DNA from: Absidia repens | Lineage: Eukaryota; Mucoromycota; Mucoromycetes; Mucorales; Cunninghamellaceae | Assembly (NCBI GenBank): GCA_002105175.1 | Contig: MCGE01000012.1 | Location: 558,001 to 622,000, forward strand | Direction: 5' to 3' | DNA length: 64,000 nucleotides | In this document: positions 37,001 to 47,934 of the stretch, one piece after another | How the letters are laid out: the number at the start of each line of letters is the position of its first letter | How positions within the stretch are numbered: position 1 is the stretch's first letter | Program-made: the position numbers and the translations under genes | Notes under the pieces: generated by a model | Database searches by the model: none | The model's input: the letters and a program-made list of their open reading frames with translations, nothing else | What the model was told of the DNA's origin: nothing

Positions 37001-37446
37001 AGTACAGTCTCCATCATGTGGTGCACCTGATCTGTGTACATTGAATTCTCGAAGAAGGGCGTTGCTGTTGAAGTTGAATCTGTCGTTGGTTCTATCGCGG
37101 TTGTCGCAGGTGAGTCGGTCAGTGATGGTGTTGCTGTGTTACTACTATCTGTGGCCGGTGGTTGCTGTGTCGAAGCTGACGATGAGTTCAGAGTTGATCC
37201 AACGTTTTCTTTGTTGTCATACGTTTTATTGCCATCAATATCAGTGATCCCTGTTTCTGTTGCTATTGCTTTAACTGACGTCAAAATGGAATCGCCACAT
37301 TCGACTTTGTCAGGCTGTGGTGTTGCCGGTTTGGTGAAGAAAAAATCAAGCCTTTTCTGATTTGCGTTATCATGGGTGCGCTGCTTTTTTGGTGTTCTTG
37401 TTGCTGAAGAGGATGAGCTTGACTTTTTTCTGGTATCGTTCCCCAT
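34087..37446 (-). CDS. FAN1: Fanconi-associated nuclease 1 (FAN1), with an apparent frameshift
   Basis: Eleven exons: 37446-36649, 36558-36441, 36324-35832, 35755-35504, 35413-35291, 35182-35065, 34986-34953, 34867-34595, 34492-34407, 34339-34299, 34220-34087. The summed length is one base more than a multiple of three. In exon 3 the frame is clear up to AKLSRRHYP and resumes in the next frame at DYIYYRTSNVW, with a five-C run (36184-36188 on the plus strand) where four are expected; everything else is in frame (about 822 residues). FAN1 is a structure-specific 5' flap endo/exonuclease for interstrand crosslink repair. The VRR-NUC end is intact: HRQGGMPDL and FVEVKGPGDKL give the PD...ExK site, and the GLHAENG motif is present. 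A PIP-box-like QKRLDFF is at residues 30-36. No N-terminal UBZ finger is seen. Confidence 0.88.
36184..36188 (-). other. Frameshifting C5 run in FAN1 exon 3
   Basis: Five G's on the plus strand (C's in the gene) where the protein alignment needs four. No GT...AG pair nearby could remove the extra base. It is either a homopolymer sequencing error or a real inactivating insertion. Confidence 0.75.
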
Positions 37447-40169
37447 GTTTCATATCATACGAATAAAAAAAAAAAAAAAAAAAAAACTCTAACCATTTGA
37501 AAAAAATTAAATACGGAGATCGAAAATGTAAAAAAGTCAACACATAGCGGGAATCAATATTAGAGACCACGCTATGCATATACCTTCATCTGTTGAGGAG
37601 AAACTAATTACCTACAATATACTTCGAATGTTCCCTGAATCCATTTTATGAAAAGCATAAAAATTTCACCAGACGGTTTCAGTAAAAAATGCCTGTATCA
37701 TAATCTATGATGCAGTACAGTAAGAACATAAAGTAAGTGAAATATTTAATTATTGTAATCCTTTATATTCTTAACTGCCCAGGAGGATATTAATCAGAAC
37801 ACTTCTACACTTCCAAAGTATTGAACTACTGGGAGTCATAGGGAAGGTTGATCAGGTGTAGCTATTGATGACATTAAACACCTCCTCCATTTACCACCTT
37901 AATCGGCAGCGGCACTGGGCCCAACAGACTTTAGTCTGGAGTTTCATTTCTTTTTATTATACCGCATGCAAAAAAATAAAGAACGAGCTGGGTATATACA
38001 ATATGTCCAGTCTACCTACACACATGGTCTACATAGGCTAATTCATATGAATGGCAGTGCGGGAATATGATTGCTCTTGATATTAAGCGACCTAAAACAG
38101 TCAACCAATTACGAGGTCTTCAGGGGAGAGAAGGAAACAAATATGAATAAAAAAGCCTAAAGGTTGGTACAATATTATTTATATCTGAGTTACGCACACA
38201 GCTCGACCTAACTAGATTTATATTATTGGCTGAGCTAGAGTATGATAGTCTTTGATAGTAAATGATCTTAGACTACCAACTAGTCCATGAGTTTTTATGG
38301 GGAAAAGTAGTCATATTGGGTGAACTAGAAATCAAGTGCCTGATAGTGTACTTATAAAACAACTATGGCAGCAACGTTATTCATAATAAATTGTGTCAGA
38401 GGATGGTTAATGAAACGACATACTTTATTGAAGCATACTAATGGACGCTAAAACTAAAGAGGAGGGGTCATTGTAACGAAGGATACTAATTAGGGAATAT
38501 AAAGGATGGTTAACACTAATCTAAAGGGATAATTGAAAAATTGGAGCGAATATACGGCATAAGATATGAGAAGGACTAAACGGATAACCGTCCACACTAA
38601 AAAAATGGCAAGTGATGGTGATGAAAAAAGGGATCTACTGGACAAGACATGAGAGCGACCATTGGGAAGTTTTTTCATTGTATCAAGTAAAAAAGACATG
38701 TTTTATTCAGTTATAGATACAGACTATGGACAAGCTAACACTAAACTAAGCTAATGAAGGCTCCAGAAAGCCAACTAATGGTGGCCCTCAGATCCTACAT
38801 CCAAAATGAAAGGGTTTCCCCATGCATCTTGTAATCCCTGAGCTGAACACCCTTCTAAACTAGTCCTGACACTATTCTTAAGTCTAACATAGCCTCAAAG
38901 AAGCTGAATGACGAAGAAAAAATAAAAGGAAAAAAAAATAATCGAAGAGAAAGAGAGAGCGGAAAAAAAAAATTGTGAGCAAATAAATATTCACGTGGGC
39001 GGGTTTTGAAATATTATTTTTGAGTCTCTTGTGCCATGTTTTTTTGGTGGACATAAAAATGATTTTTTTTTACCGCAATCAAAAACTGCGCACCGGCATG
39101 AACATGGTGATTTTCTTCCCATAAAATTAACAATCACCATTAAATAATGGTATCACAACTATTTTCTTCTATTGGTACCTTTCCAGTTAAGATGGAGCAA
39201 TTCGACCTCATTTAGTTTACCCTCTTCGCTGTATAATATGATACAGTAGCTTATCACCCGTCAAATATAGGATAGCCTGTCATTTTTGATTGATTTTGCT
39301 TCTCTAAAGTTATGTTTATTCTACAGTACAGTACAGTACATAATATATCCCACCCCACCCTTTACGCGCCTCATATTAAGGATATGTGCGATAATATTAT
39401 AGACCAGTTTGGTGTAGTTGTCATCTATTTTTTGAATAAAGTGTGTCTTGTACTTCTACTTTTATATTGTCTTCATATATTATGTTTGTCTTATCAAAAG
39501 AGTATACATACACTGTACTTTACAATTGAGTAAACTGGACTTCAAAAAATAGGAATTGAAAGAAAATTCGTAAAAGGGTTAAAAAAGGAAGCGAAGGACA
39601 CATAAAAAAGAAGCAATAATGAGTGTGCAAAGACATGATGAATTGAATCGCACTGAAAAGTATTTAATTTATCCGCATGTCACTCTCATGTTTTAATTTG
39701 ATAAACAACTTGGTGCTGCAAGCCTTCGGTTGACCAACATCAAACACTTGTACCATACATTGGTCTTTAAGTATCGCCTGTAGCTTTTATACAAATACAC
39801 ATATATAACTCCGTCGATATCAAGCAAAAAGAACTGTGATGTAAAATGCTTTTTATTGAATGATAATGTTTACTAAGTAAATTACTGTGATATCTACAAT
39901 ATAAATGATAAAGACTTATAAAAACGGTAGAATAGTTGAACATCATATATCTAATCCATCTTGTGATAATTGTAAGAAGAGGATGGGGAGAAGGATGCAT
40001 ACAAAACGAGTAAATTAAATAGCAGACATTAACTTCTAGGATTTCAATATCTGTGGCGTAACATGGTTTTTATTGAAAAGCAATAATTGGCGATAAAATG
40101 GTTCTAATACTACTAAAGATATGCATAACGTATAGATGTACGAAAAAGGGAGGATGGAGGGGGAATAAT
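37447..40169. other. Gene-free spacer, 2.7 kb, with repeat copy F
   Basis: Between the FAN1 start and the permease stop. Holds a 21-base A run at 37465-37485, repeat copy F, and a tandem of GTACA units near 39322-39340. No protein-like frame. Confidence 0.6.
38270..39445 (-). repeat. Dispersed repeat family, copy F
   Basis: The central module is 38697-39445 (749 bp). The plus strand opens with CATGTTTTATTCAGTTATAG and closes with TTTGAATAAAGTGTG, an inverted pair. 13-mer at 38829-38841 (reverse), CACGTG near 38995, CCAGTTAAGATGGAGCAATT near 39183 as in copy A. The tail on the left (38270-38696) has AAAAGTAGTC near its start, as in copy A, and several degenerate units with ATTTATTGAAGCATA-type openings. 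Confidence 0.7.
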
Positions 40170-41118
40170 CTAATTGTGGACAGCATCACGCCAAGATCGT
40201 AAATTATGCGGGATGCGTTTCCAGGTAGACGGCTTAATAATACTGACACCTTCCAAAGGATCGTATCGTTTTGCTTCGTCCATTTCCATTGTATGCCTAC
40301 ATTACATATATATAGATATAAATATATAAAAGCAGATTGATTTAGTGATATGTATCTTATTCATAACCATGGGGAAAAAGGTAACCTACCTGATGATTTC
40401 TTCTCGACCAGAATCCAAATCCACCTCTATCAAAGGAATCACCTTTGATCGTTTGACTACCTTGTATCCAATATAGAAGGCCAAAAATACAGGCACACCA
40501 ATATAGCAGGCGATGATATCAGCCGCTACCACAGGAGTTGCAAACCAGCTGTCATATCCTTGGCCCACTAATACAAAGAGACACACAACGAATGTAAACA
40601 CCGGACCAAAGGGGAAGAGGCGAGCTTTAAACGGCAGTTCATCAACACTTCGACCTTGGAGAATAAAAGCCCTGCGGAATCGGAAATGGGATGCTGCGAT
40701 CCCCAGCCAAGCAATCAAACCCGCCACACCACTAACATTAAGTAGCCAGGAATACACTATAGATGTAAAGAAATTCACATCATATATATCCGCATGGTTA
40801 GTAGGGGATACTTAGGTTCTTGTGTTTTCTTGATGGATCTTTTGAGTATACTTTACCTACACCGTTACCGAACAAGGAAGTCAGAAAGGCCAACATGCCA
40901 ATCAGTGAAGTTAGTAATACACAATAGATAGGGACTCCAAATCGAGTGACCTTTTTAAAAAATCGAGGTGCCTTTTTTTCCAACGCAAGATCATATAACG
41001 TTCGACTAGAAGCATATAAACCGGAGTTCCCTGCTGATAGCACAGTTGTCAAAATAACTGCATTCATAAAGTCTATTTGTTGTAGAAAGAAAAAAGATTA
41101 GTAAGGCTTCCCTTGGAG

Positions 41119-41178
<60 letters not shown>

Positions 41179-42643
41179 GGCAAGTCAACTTACGTGCAGC
41201 AGAATCCATTCCAGCTTTAACAAAGACCGTAGTAAACGGGGAGACGGTGATATCAGAAACATCATTTTTCAATAATGAAGGGTCATCGTACGGAATGATA
41301 AGTCCAACAATAAAGATAGATAAAATATAAAAAAGAAGAATTCTCCAAAAAACCTTCGGTCGCGAATAAAAAAGTAAACAAAGGTTAATATGCGTGAAAT
41401 TTTATTCCTGCCGGGCGGAGTTTTACCTGTTTGATGGCTCGAGGGACATTTCGCCTTGGATTCCTATATTGCACATAATCATTATATATCAGTATAAGGG
41501 ACATTCTTTTATTTTTGTGCATGGGATTTACTTACTCGCTTTCACCAGCAGCCACACCAATCAATTCGGTTCCTTGGAAAGAAAAACTTGCTGTCAAAAA
41601 AGTGGAAAGAATACCAGCAGCTTGGACACCTCCCCTTTTGAAAACATCCATGCCGTAATAAACGCCACCGAGAACTGCAGTGTCCACCAATATTCCAAGA
41701 ATCACAAAGATAATGACCACCAAGACCTTGATTAGCGCAAACCAATATCTGTAAATAATAGAAGAATTAGCTAAAATTGACAATCATAAGTAGGATAAAA
41801 AGTCATCTCTTACTCTGCTTCCCCATAACCTTTCACTGAAAATACATTCAAGGACATGACAAGAAGAAGAAAAACAATAGACCACACATAACTAGGAACG
41901 TTTGGTAGCCAGAATTGCATGACCATTGACCCAGCAGTCTATAGTATGGCATATAAATCAATCAGTCCATCTATGTAACACCATATATTGAATATATGTA
42001 AATTACCAATTCTACAGCCAAAGTAACACTCCAATTGTAAAAATAATTCCATCCCAAGGCAAACCCAACAGCAGGATCAATAAATCTACCAGCATAATTA
42101 TTGAAGCTACCTGATATAGGCAAATAAGTAGCCATTTCACCCAAACATTCCATCATAAAGAACACCATGATGCCTATCAATGCGTAAGCGATAAGAGCAC
42201 CACCAGGTCCGGCACTCGCTACGGATGCACCTGACGCTAAAAACAGCCTATAGAAAGTGAAAAAAAAAAAAATAATAAGAAGAAAACCAAATCAATTGTA
42301 TTTTTTTTTTTTTTTTTTTTTGTTACACATCTTACCCAGTGCCAATAGTTCCGCCAAGGGATATCATTGTAAGCTAAGCACCAAAGGGTTAGTATTTGTT
42401 TTTATTTACTGATATTTAGTGACTTACATGACGAGCTTTCAGAGCACGTTGTAATTTTGGAGGTTCATTTTCAATAGGGCTTGGTTCCAAGGCAGAGCCC
42501 GAAGTCGAAGCAATAGTTATTGTCTCTGTAATTTCTTCCTTATCATGATGACTGAAAGTATCCATTTTAATATCTGATAGAGAGCTTCTAGACGGCCTTG
42601 ATCGAATATCTTCAGATAATTTTCTATTTTTTCTGCCTTCCAT
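40170..42643 (-). CDS. Amino-acid permease, fungal AAT/YAT family
   Basis: Ten exons: 42643-42428, 42373-42336, 42247-42007, 41938-41814, 41748-41536, 41463-41427, 41353-41194, 41072-40857, 40756-40390, 40296-40170; 579 residues. After an 85-residue hydrophilic N-terminus comes TM1 with SLGGTIGTGLFLASG, the substrate-binding signature of the APC superfamily. There are about 12 membrane segments, including the conserved GSFNNYAGRFIDPAVGFALG, FSFQGTELIGVAAGESENPR, SSRTLYDLALEKKAP and GLIAWLGIAASHFRFRRA. These proteins are plasma-membrane proton symporters for amino acids (Gap1, Dip5, Can1 relatives); the substrate cannot be read from sequence. A 52-base homopolymer sits in the 121 bp seventh intron (41119-41170). 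The gene diverges from EMC1. Confidence 0.93.
41119..41170 (+). repeat. 52-base A run inside a permease intron
   Basis: On the sense (minus) strand this is a T run filling nearly half of the 121 bp intron, nearer to the donor than to the acceptor. Length probably varies between strains. Confidence 0.95.
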
Positions 42644-43168
42644 AGTATATGACAGTTGTAAATGAAATGAAATGGGAAAAGGAAAAAAAAAAAAAAAATA
42701 AAGCAAGTTAGAAAGAAAAAGATGATTTAAAAAAAATTTTCTGTTTGACAGGAAACCCCTACGGGATTTAAATTTATGCCAATAATGCCATTGGGAGAGA
42801 ATCATACCACTTTTGAGCCATATCAGTCGACCTAAGGTTTATATTATATTAAGCTGGTTTGGATACAGTGTAGTTGATCGGTGAGACGGGTAATTTGTTT
42901 CTAAAACAAATTAAATGATTGATGAAATGGCATGATGACTAAACTAAAGGCATTGGACTTTCTGAGGCATATTCATGCTCTTGTAAACAATGTAGGCTCC
43001 TAATTTTGCTTTTAAACACAGACATATAAGATATATTTTGATATTTCAGCCAATGAGAGATAACGTGCTTATTTTTTTATTTTTTTTTATTTTTTGCTGG
43101 AAACGTATTCATCCTAATCCCGCTGGCAATTTCAAAAAGGTCTTTCTATTTGTTATTCTTCAAATAAT
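42644..43168. promoter_or_regulatory. Divergent promoter region, permease / EMC1
   Basis: 525 bp between opposing start codons. AT-rich with T runs before the EMC1 start near 43074-43098. No clear TATA box and no GATA cluster typical of nitrogen control was recognised. Confidence 0.45.
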
Positions 43169-46100
43169 ATGAAACGCTATTTCCTTCTTGCGTTTTCATT
43201 GTTATGTGCATCTATATGTGTCTCTCCTGTTGATGCCATTTATGAATCACAAGCTGGTGTCTTCGATTGGTAAAGCAAAAGGAAAACCATACTTTTACTG
43301 ACTCGGTCAAAAACTCTAACAAATAACGCTCATTTACTCATCTCGATGTAGGCATCACTCTTGGGTCGGAAAACCTCATTGGACTGCTCAATATCAACAT
43401 GAATCTTCTTCGCATATCATCATCTCTACTGATCGCAATGTCTTGGCTTCTTTAAACGCTTTAACTGGTGAAATCGGTAAGCAACGCGTGCTCAATGAAG
43501 AAACTACTGTCTGTGTATCCTATACTAATCTTTTCAATCTTGTTGTTAGAATGGAGACAGCTCTTGGAAAACAGCATCAAGCGACCACAACTGACAAGTC
43601 AAGGTATGAAGACACCGCTATTATTTATATAAAAGACTTACTCACAGTTTCTTATGGCTTTGATGATATCTGCTGTCAAATAGGTATTGTTACTGTCCAC
43701 GAAAACGCACAACATGTTCAGCTTTGGGATATCAAGACCGGTAGGTTGATTTGGCGGCATTCACTGACATCCAACACCAAGGGGAACAACAGTAATGATG
43801 TACTGGTGTTATCTGGGGACCAAGGCGTGATTGTATTGGGTGATGACAAGGTTTACAAGCTCGCTGTTGCAACTGGTGACATTGATTGGGAAACCGAAAT
43901 TCCCGCCAAATCTGGGTCTGTTGGTGGCCATACTTTACAACAAGGTGATGGTTTAGTTCATGTAGTGGCATTGCCAGAGCTTGACGACAAGGCTTCTTAT
44001 TTCCATATTTTTGGTCTCGATCAAACAACTGGTGAATTGTTGCATTCTGATGTTCGTCTCTCGTCTCACGCAACTACAAGAACCCCTCTTCTTCACGGCG
44101 ATACTTTGGTATGGAAGGAAAAAGATACTCTGAAATGGAATACTCTGGGAACAAAAAAGGTTCATCAAGCTTCATTAAAGGTAACTCCATTGGTCACACC
44201 CCCATATATATTATCAGAGCAAAATACTCACCTTTAATATCTATATTTATAGAATCTGTTGGGCTCTTCATCGTCGTTTTCGTCTGTTTTGGACCCAGAA
44301 TATCAACTTAGCACTACTCAAGGTGCTCATTCTGGTGATGTATTTTTCATTCATGCGAAAAATGAAGCGGAAGGTCCAGATGGGATGGTGGCAACCGGTG
44401 CATTAGCATTCTCTGATGATGGCAAATCGGTGGAACTCGTAAAGGACTTGGGTATTCAGGTAAAATTAATAGCAGAGAGTTATTGGGATGGTATTTTTAT
44501 TTGATATTAATTATAAATGGGTTCTTTTTATGTATTTATTGTATAGAAATCATTTGGTGCGACTACAAAATATGATGGAAATGTCTTGAGATTTACAAGA
44601 AAGGATCCCTTGAACTTGGCAATTGATGAATTTGGTTCCGCAAAGTCTTACAGCTTACAAGAAATTGCTTTTGACAATGGGCTCGCTGACGACATTGTGA
44701 GCGGATTGATACTTCCTTCTTCGTTGACAATGGTGTCTACGTCAAGTGGCTCTATCTATATGCTCAAAAACAACATCATTAAATGGTCTCGTGAAGAAGC
44801 TTTGGCTCATACTACTGCTGCAGAACTCCTGGAGTTGCCGGAAAAACAAAAGTGGACTCAAGTAGATGAAGATGAAGTGACACAATCAGCGCATGGCGAC
44901 CATCAACAAAACCAATCACCACTTGCAAGATACATTCGCCGTCTCACCACTCACGCTGCCCAATTACAGAATCTCCCAAGCTGGCTAGTTCACCATTTTA
45001 TCGACATGGGTAAACCAATGCTGACTACCTCGACTGCTGGTGATATCACTGCTTTACAAGCCCAATCTTGCTGGTCTCCTTCATCTGACAATACCCAACA
45101 AGAACATCTTTACCGCGACTCTTTTGGTATGCGCAAACTGCTGGTCTCGGTGACATCCACTGGTAAAATCATTGGACAAGACTCTGGACGTCGAGGCAAG
45201 ATCATTTGGACTCGCTATATGGAAGGTGTTACTTTTGAACAAGTATATGTTGTGCGAACAGCTGCTGTCAAGTTACCTCCTGTGATTGTGGCTCTGGGTA
45301 CTTCTAACGAAGGTGCCACTACTCATCTGTATCGACTCAATGGTTTGACTGGACAAGACTATGTGACTACTTCAACCGATGCTGATGTGCAAGATGCTTT
45401 TGATCCTCAATTGATGACCGAAACAAGTCTAGCAAAGGTGATGGTACTGCCTTTGGAAGAACCTGATGAACATACTCATGTACTGGCTCTATTTGACGCT
45501 GCAACCACTCGTGTATTCATCTATCCGGGAACTGATGGTGCGCGTTTAGTGACAAAACCATTCTGGTCCAAATTCTATTTCCAACATCCCTTCACTCCAT
45601 CAACGACAAATCAACAACAACAACAGCAACAGAGTGTCGGATTGAAAGGATACCAAGTGGTGGAAGGATACCGAGGAAGTCTGACAGCACAACCTGTATG
45701 GAATATGATTTTGCCCCAGGGTGAACAATTGCTGATTGTGGATGGCCAACGCCAACATCATCAAGCTGCTTCCATCGGACGGGTACTAGGAAATCGCAAT
45801 GTGTTTTACAAGTATTTGAATCCTAATATGTTTACTATACTTGCTGGTGACGCTGAACAAGAAACGCTCACAGTCCGTGTGGTCGATGCTGTCAAGGGCA
45901 CCATTCTCTATGAAGCAGTCCATCACCATGTCCCTGCCTCTTCGTTTGCAACTTCCGTGCATATGGTACAAATGGAAAATTGGATTGTATACCACTTCTG
46001 GAGCAACGACGGAAAGGATACTGGATACCAGGCTGTTGTTTTAGAATTATATGAAGGATCTCTGGAAAACCAACGTGTACCAAGGTAATGAAAAGCAAAA

Positions 46101-46849
46101 TAGGTGGCAGAAGGTGCCAAAGTCTAGAAAGGTACTGACATCCTTGTTTTATTTTGTAGTACCAACTTTTCATCATTTGATCCTCTGCAGCCCTCTATTC
46201 AATCCGCCGCTTTTGCATTCCCTTACCCAGTTCAAGCTATGGGAGTCACTACCACTCGAAATGGTGTTTCCACTCGTGATATTCTATGTAAGGCTTGGAA
46301 AAAAAAAATACTTGACTGGTAGAAAAGTATGTGGTTATTGATCTTTGTCTCTCTCTCTCTCTCTTTTTTTTTTATCCTAGTCGCTTTACCATCTCACCAA
46401 ATCTTGACGGTAAATAAGCGGTTATTGGATCCAAGAAGACCCACAAACGCACCTACAAAAGAAGATCAAGAAGAACAACTCCTCCCATATGCACCAATTC
46501 CTGAAGAACGAAAAATGTTTTTGACCTATAATTTGGAAGTAAGTGATGATAAAAGAAGACAAAAAGGAACTGGGGATACTTATATTGTTTAATTAACTCT
46601 GATGATGATTAGGTAATCGGCATACAACATATTATATCTGCACCAGCGTTATTGGAATCAACTTCTTTGGTGTACGCCTATGGATTGGACTCTTACTTCT
46701 CTCGTGACTCGCCAAGCAGGCAGTTTGATGTATTGAGCGAAGATTTCTCAAAGTCTCAACTTCTACTAACCATTATTGCTTTGGTCATTGGTATATTGGT
46801 GGCTGGGCCTATTGTACGAAGGAAGCAAGTCAACGCTTTATGGCAATAG
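43169..46849 (+). CDS. EMC1: ER membrane protein complex subunit 1
   Basis: Nine exons: 43169-43269, 43352-43476, 43550-43603, 43684-44180, 44253-44459, 44547-46084, 46160-46287, 46381-46538, 46613-46849; 1014 residues (human 993). A signal peptide of about 23 residues leads to IYESQAGVFDWHHSWVG. The lumenal part is a beta-propeller (VHLWDIKTGRLIW-type repeats, TGEIEWRQ, TGDIDWE), then the conserved C-terminal domain with FPYPVQAMGVTTT, THGVSTRDIL-like NGVSTRDIL, LLDPRRP and SLVYAYGLDSYFSR. One membrane helix (LLLTIIALVIGILVAGPIV) and RRKQVNALWQ end it. EMC1 is the large lumenal scaffold of the EMC insertase, which inserts tail-anchored and multipass proteins such as transporters. AATAAA at 46944-46949. 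Confidence 0.94.
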
Positions 46850-47146
46850 GAGGGTGTAGTGGTAGAAACCGTTAAATAGTAGTTTATATGTTATTAGAGA
46901 TATTCCTTTTATATTTATTTATTTATATTCTTTTTTCCCAAAAAATAAAATGATTATCATCTCTCTGTCTTTCTTTATGTACCTTGTTTGACTTCGCTCA
47001 CTTTATTTCTCTTTTTTTGTTTGTTTGTTTGTTTGGTGTATTTGTTGTTGTTGGCCACTGTATCAAGCATCTTTTTTTTTTCTTTCTCTTCTTCTTTTTG
47101 TTTGTTGCGCTTCTCTTCCTTTATTCCAAACATATACGAACCAACA
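46850..47146. other. Short spacer, T-rich 5' region of the next gene
   Basis: Contains the EMC1 poly(A) signal and a strongly T/C-rich run (47000-47120) that reads as a hydrophobic frame by composition alone. I treat it as a 5' untranslated or promoter tract. Confidence 0.4.
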
Positions 47147-47934
47147 ATGTTGAGTTATGGTCAAGCTGCATGCCTAGTACTTGACAAGTACCCCAGCATT
47201 AAGAATCGAAAAATGGCAAAACTGTTTTTTGAAAACTCACCTCTCGCAGTGGTATATTTGTGCAATGGCGATCCTATGGAACCTATGATTGTGGCCGAAT
47301 CAATTGCTCGCAAGAATCCTTACAAGTACAGAAGGTATCCTCCAATCGCAACAACTCAAATGCTGCTACCGACCTTTGGTACCTTTGAGAATGGCGAGGT
47401 GGATGTTCAAGGTAAGTAAGGACATAAACACTACTTCAACTATGAGAGAGAAGTGGCAAGACTAAACCGTAAACTATTTTAGGCTCGCCTTCGTCTCCAG
47501 TAAAAACAGTAGCGCGCACTTCAACTTCCTGCATAACACCCGCAGTTGCTTCGTCCTCACGCATAACACCGACAGCTGCCATCAACAAGAATGAAAGATT
47601 ACTTATCACCGACACGAACACCAACGTCAACACCGCTATCGACACTACGAATCATGGCACTTCCAAAGCCGATATTATTGACTACCTAAAGACGACCTAT
47701 CGAGCCACCGAACCCGCAAATGATGATGATTACGAAGCGCTATTTATCACCAACTTGGATTTTTATGAAGAGCTGAAGGGGCGGCACCCACAACTTGAAC
47801 ACACCTTGACACTGCAACAGTTGTGTCTTTGGCTGAACAAAGAATCGGCTACCTTTGGACCGTTGAAAGCACGGCGTGTGGACGGGATTTGCAAGAAGGG
47901 CCGCGCGCTTTGGAGATCAAAACGGGCACTTTGA
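47147..47934 (+). CDS. Unrecognised protein, two exons
   Basis: Exons 47147-47411 and 47483-47934 give 238 residues. I do not recognise a family. The start was set at an ATG in a CAACA context; the frame is open further upstream, but that part is a T-rich tract. Exon 1 encodes a compact segment (LVLDKYPSIKNRKMAKLFFE, AVVYLCNGDPMEPMIVAES). The middle is Ser/Thr/Asn-rich and looks disordered. The end is a second ordered-looking segment with DIIDYLKTTYRA, NLDFYEELKGRHP, LQQLCLWLNKESATFG and a basic end WRSKRAL. The two conserved-looking blocks around a variable linker suggest a real protein. An alternative 3' splice (donor GTAAGA near 47940, acceptor near 48030) would only matter in another frame. 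Confidence 0.55.

Noticed and set aside
46988..47146. Upstream extension of the unrecognised gene at 47147
   Set aside because: The extra frame is Phe/Leu/Ser from a T/C-rich tract with no conserved pattern; the ATG at 47147 is in a better context.
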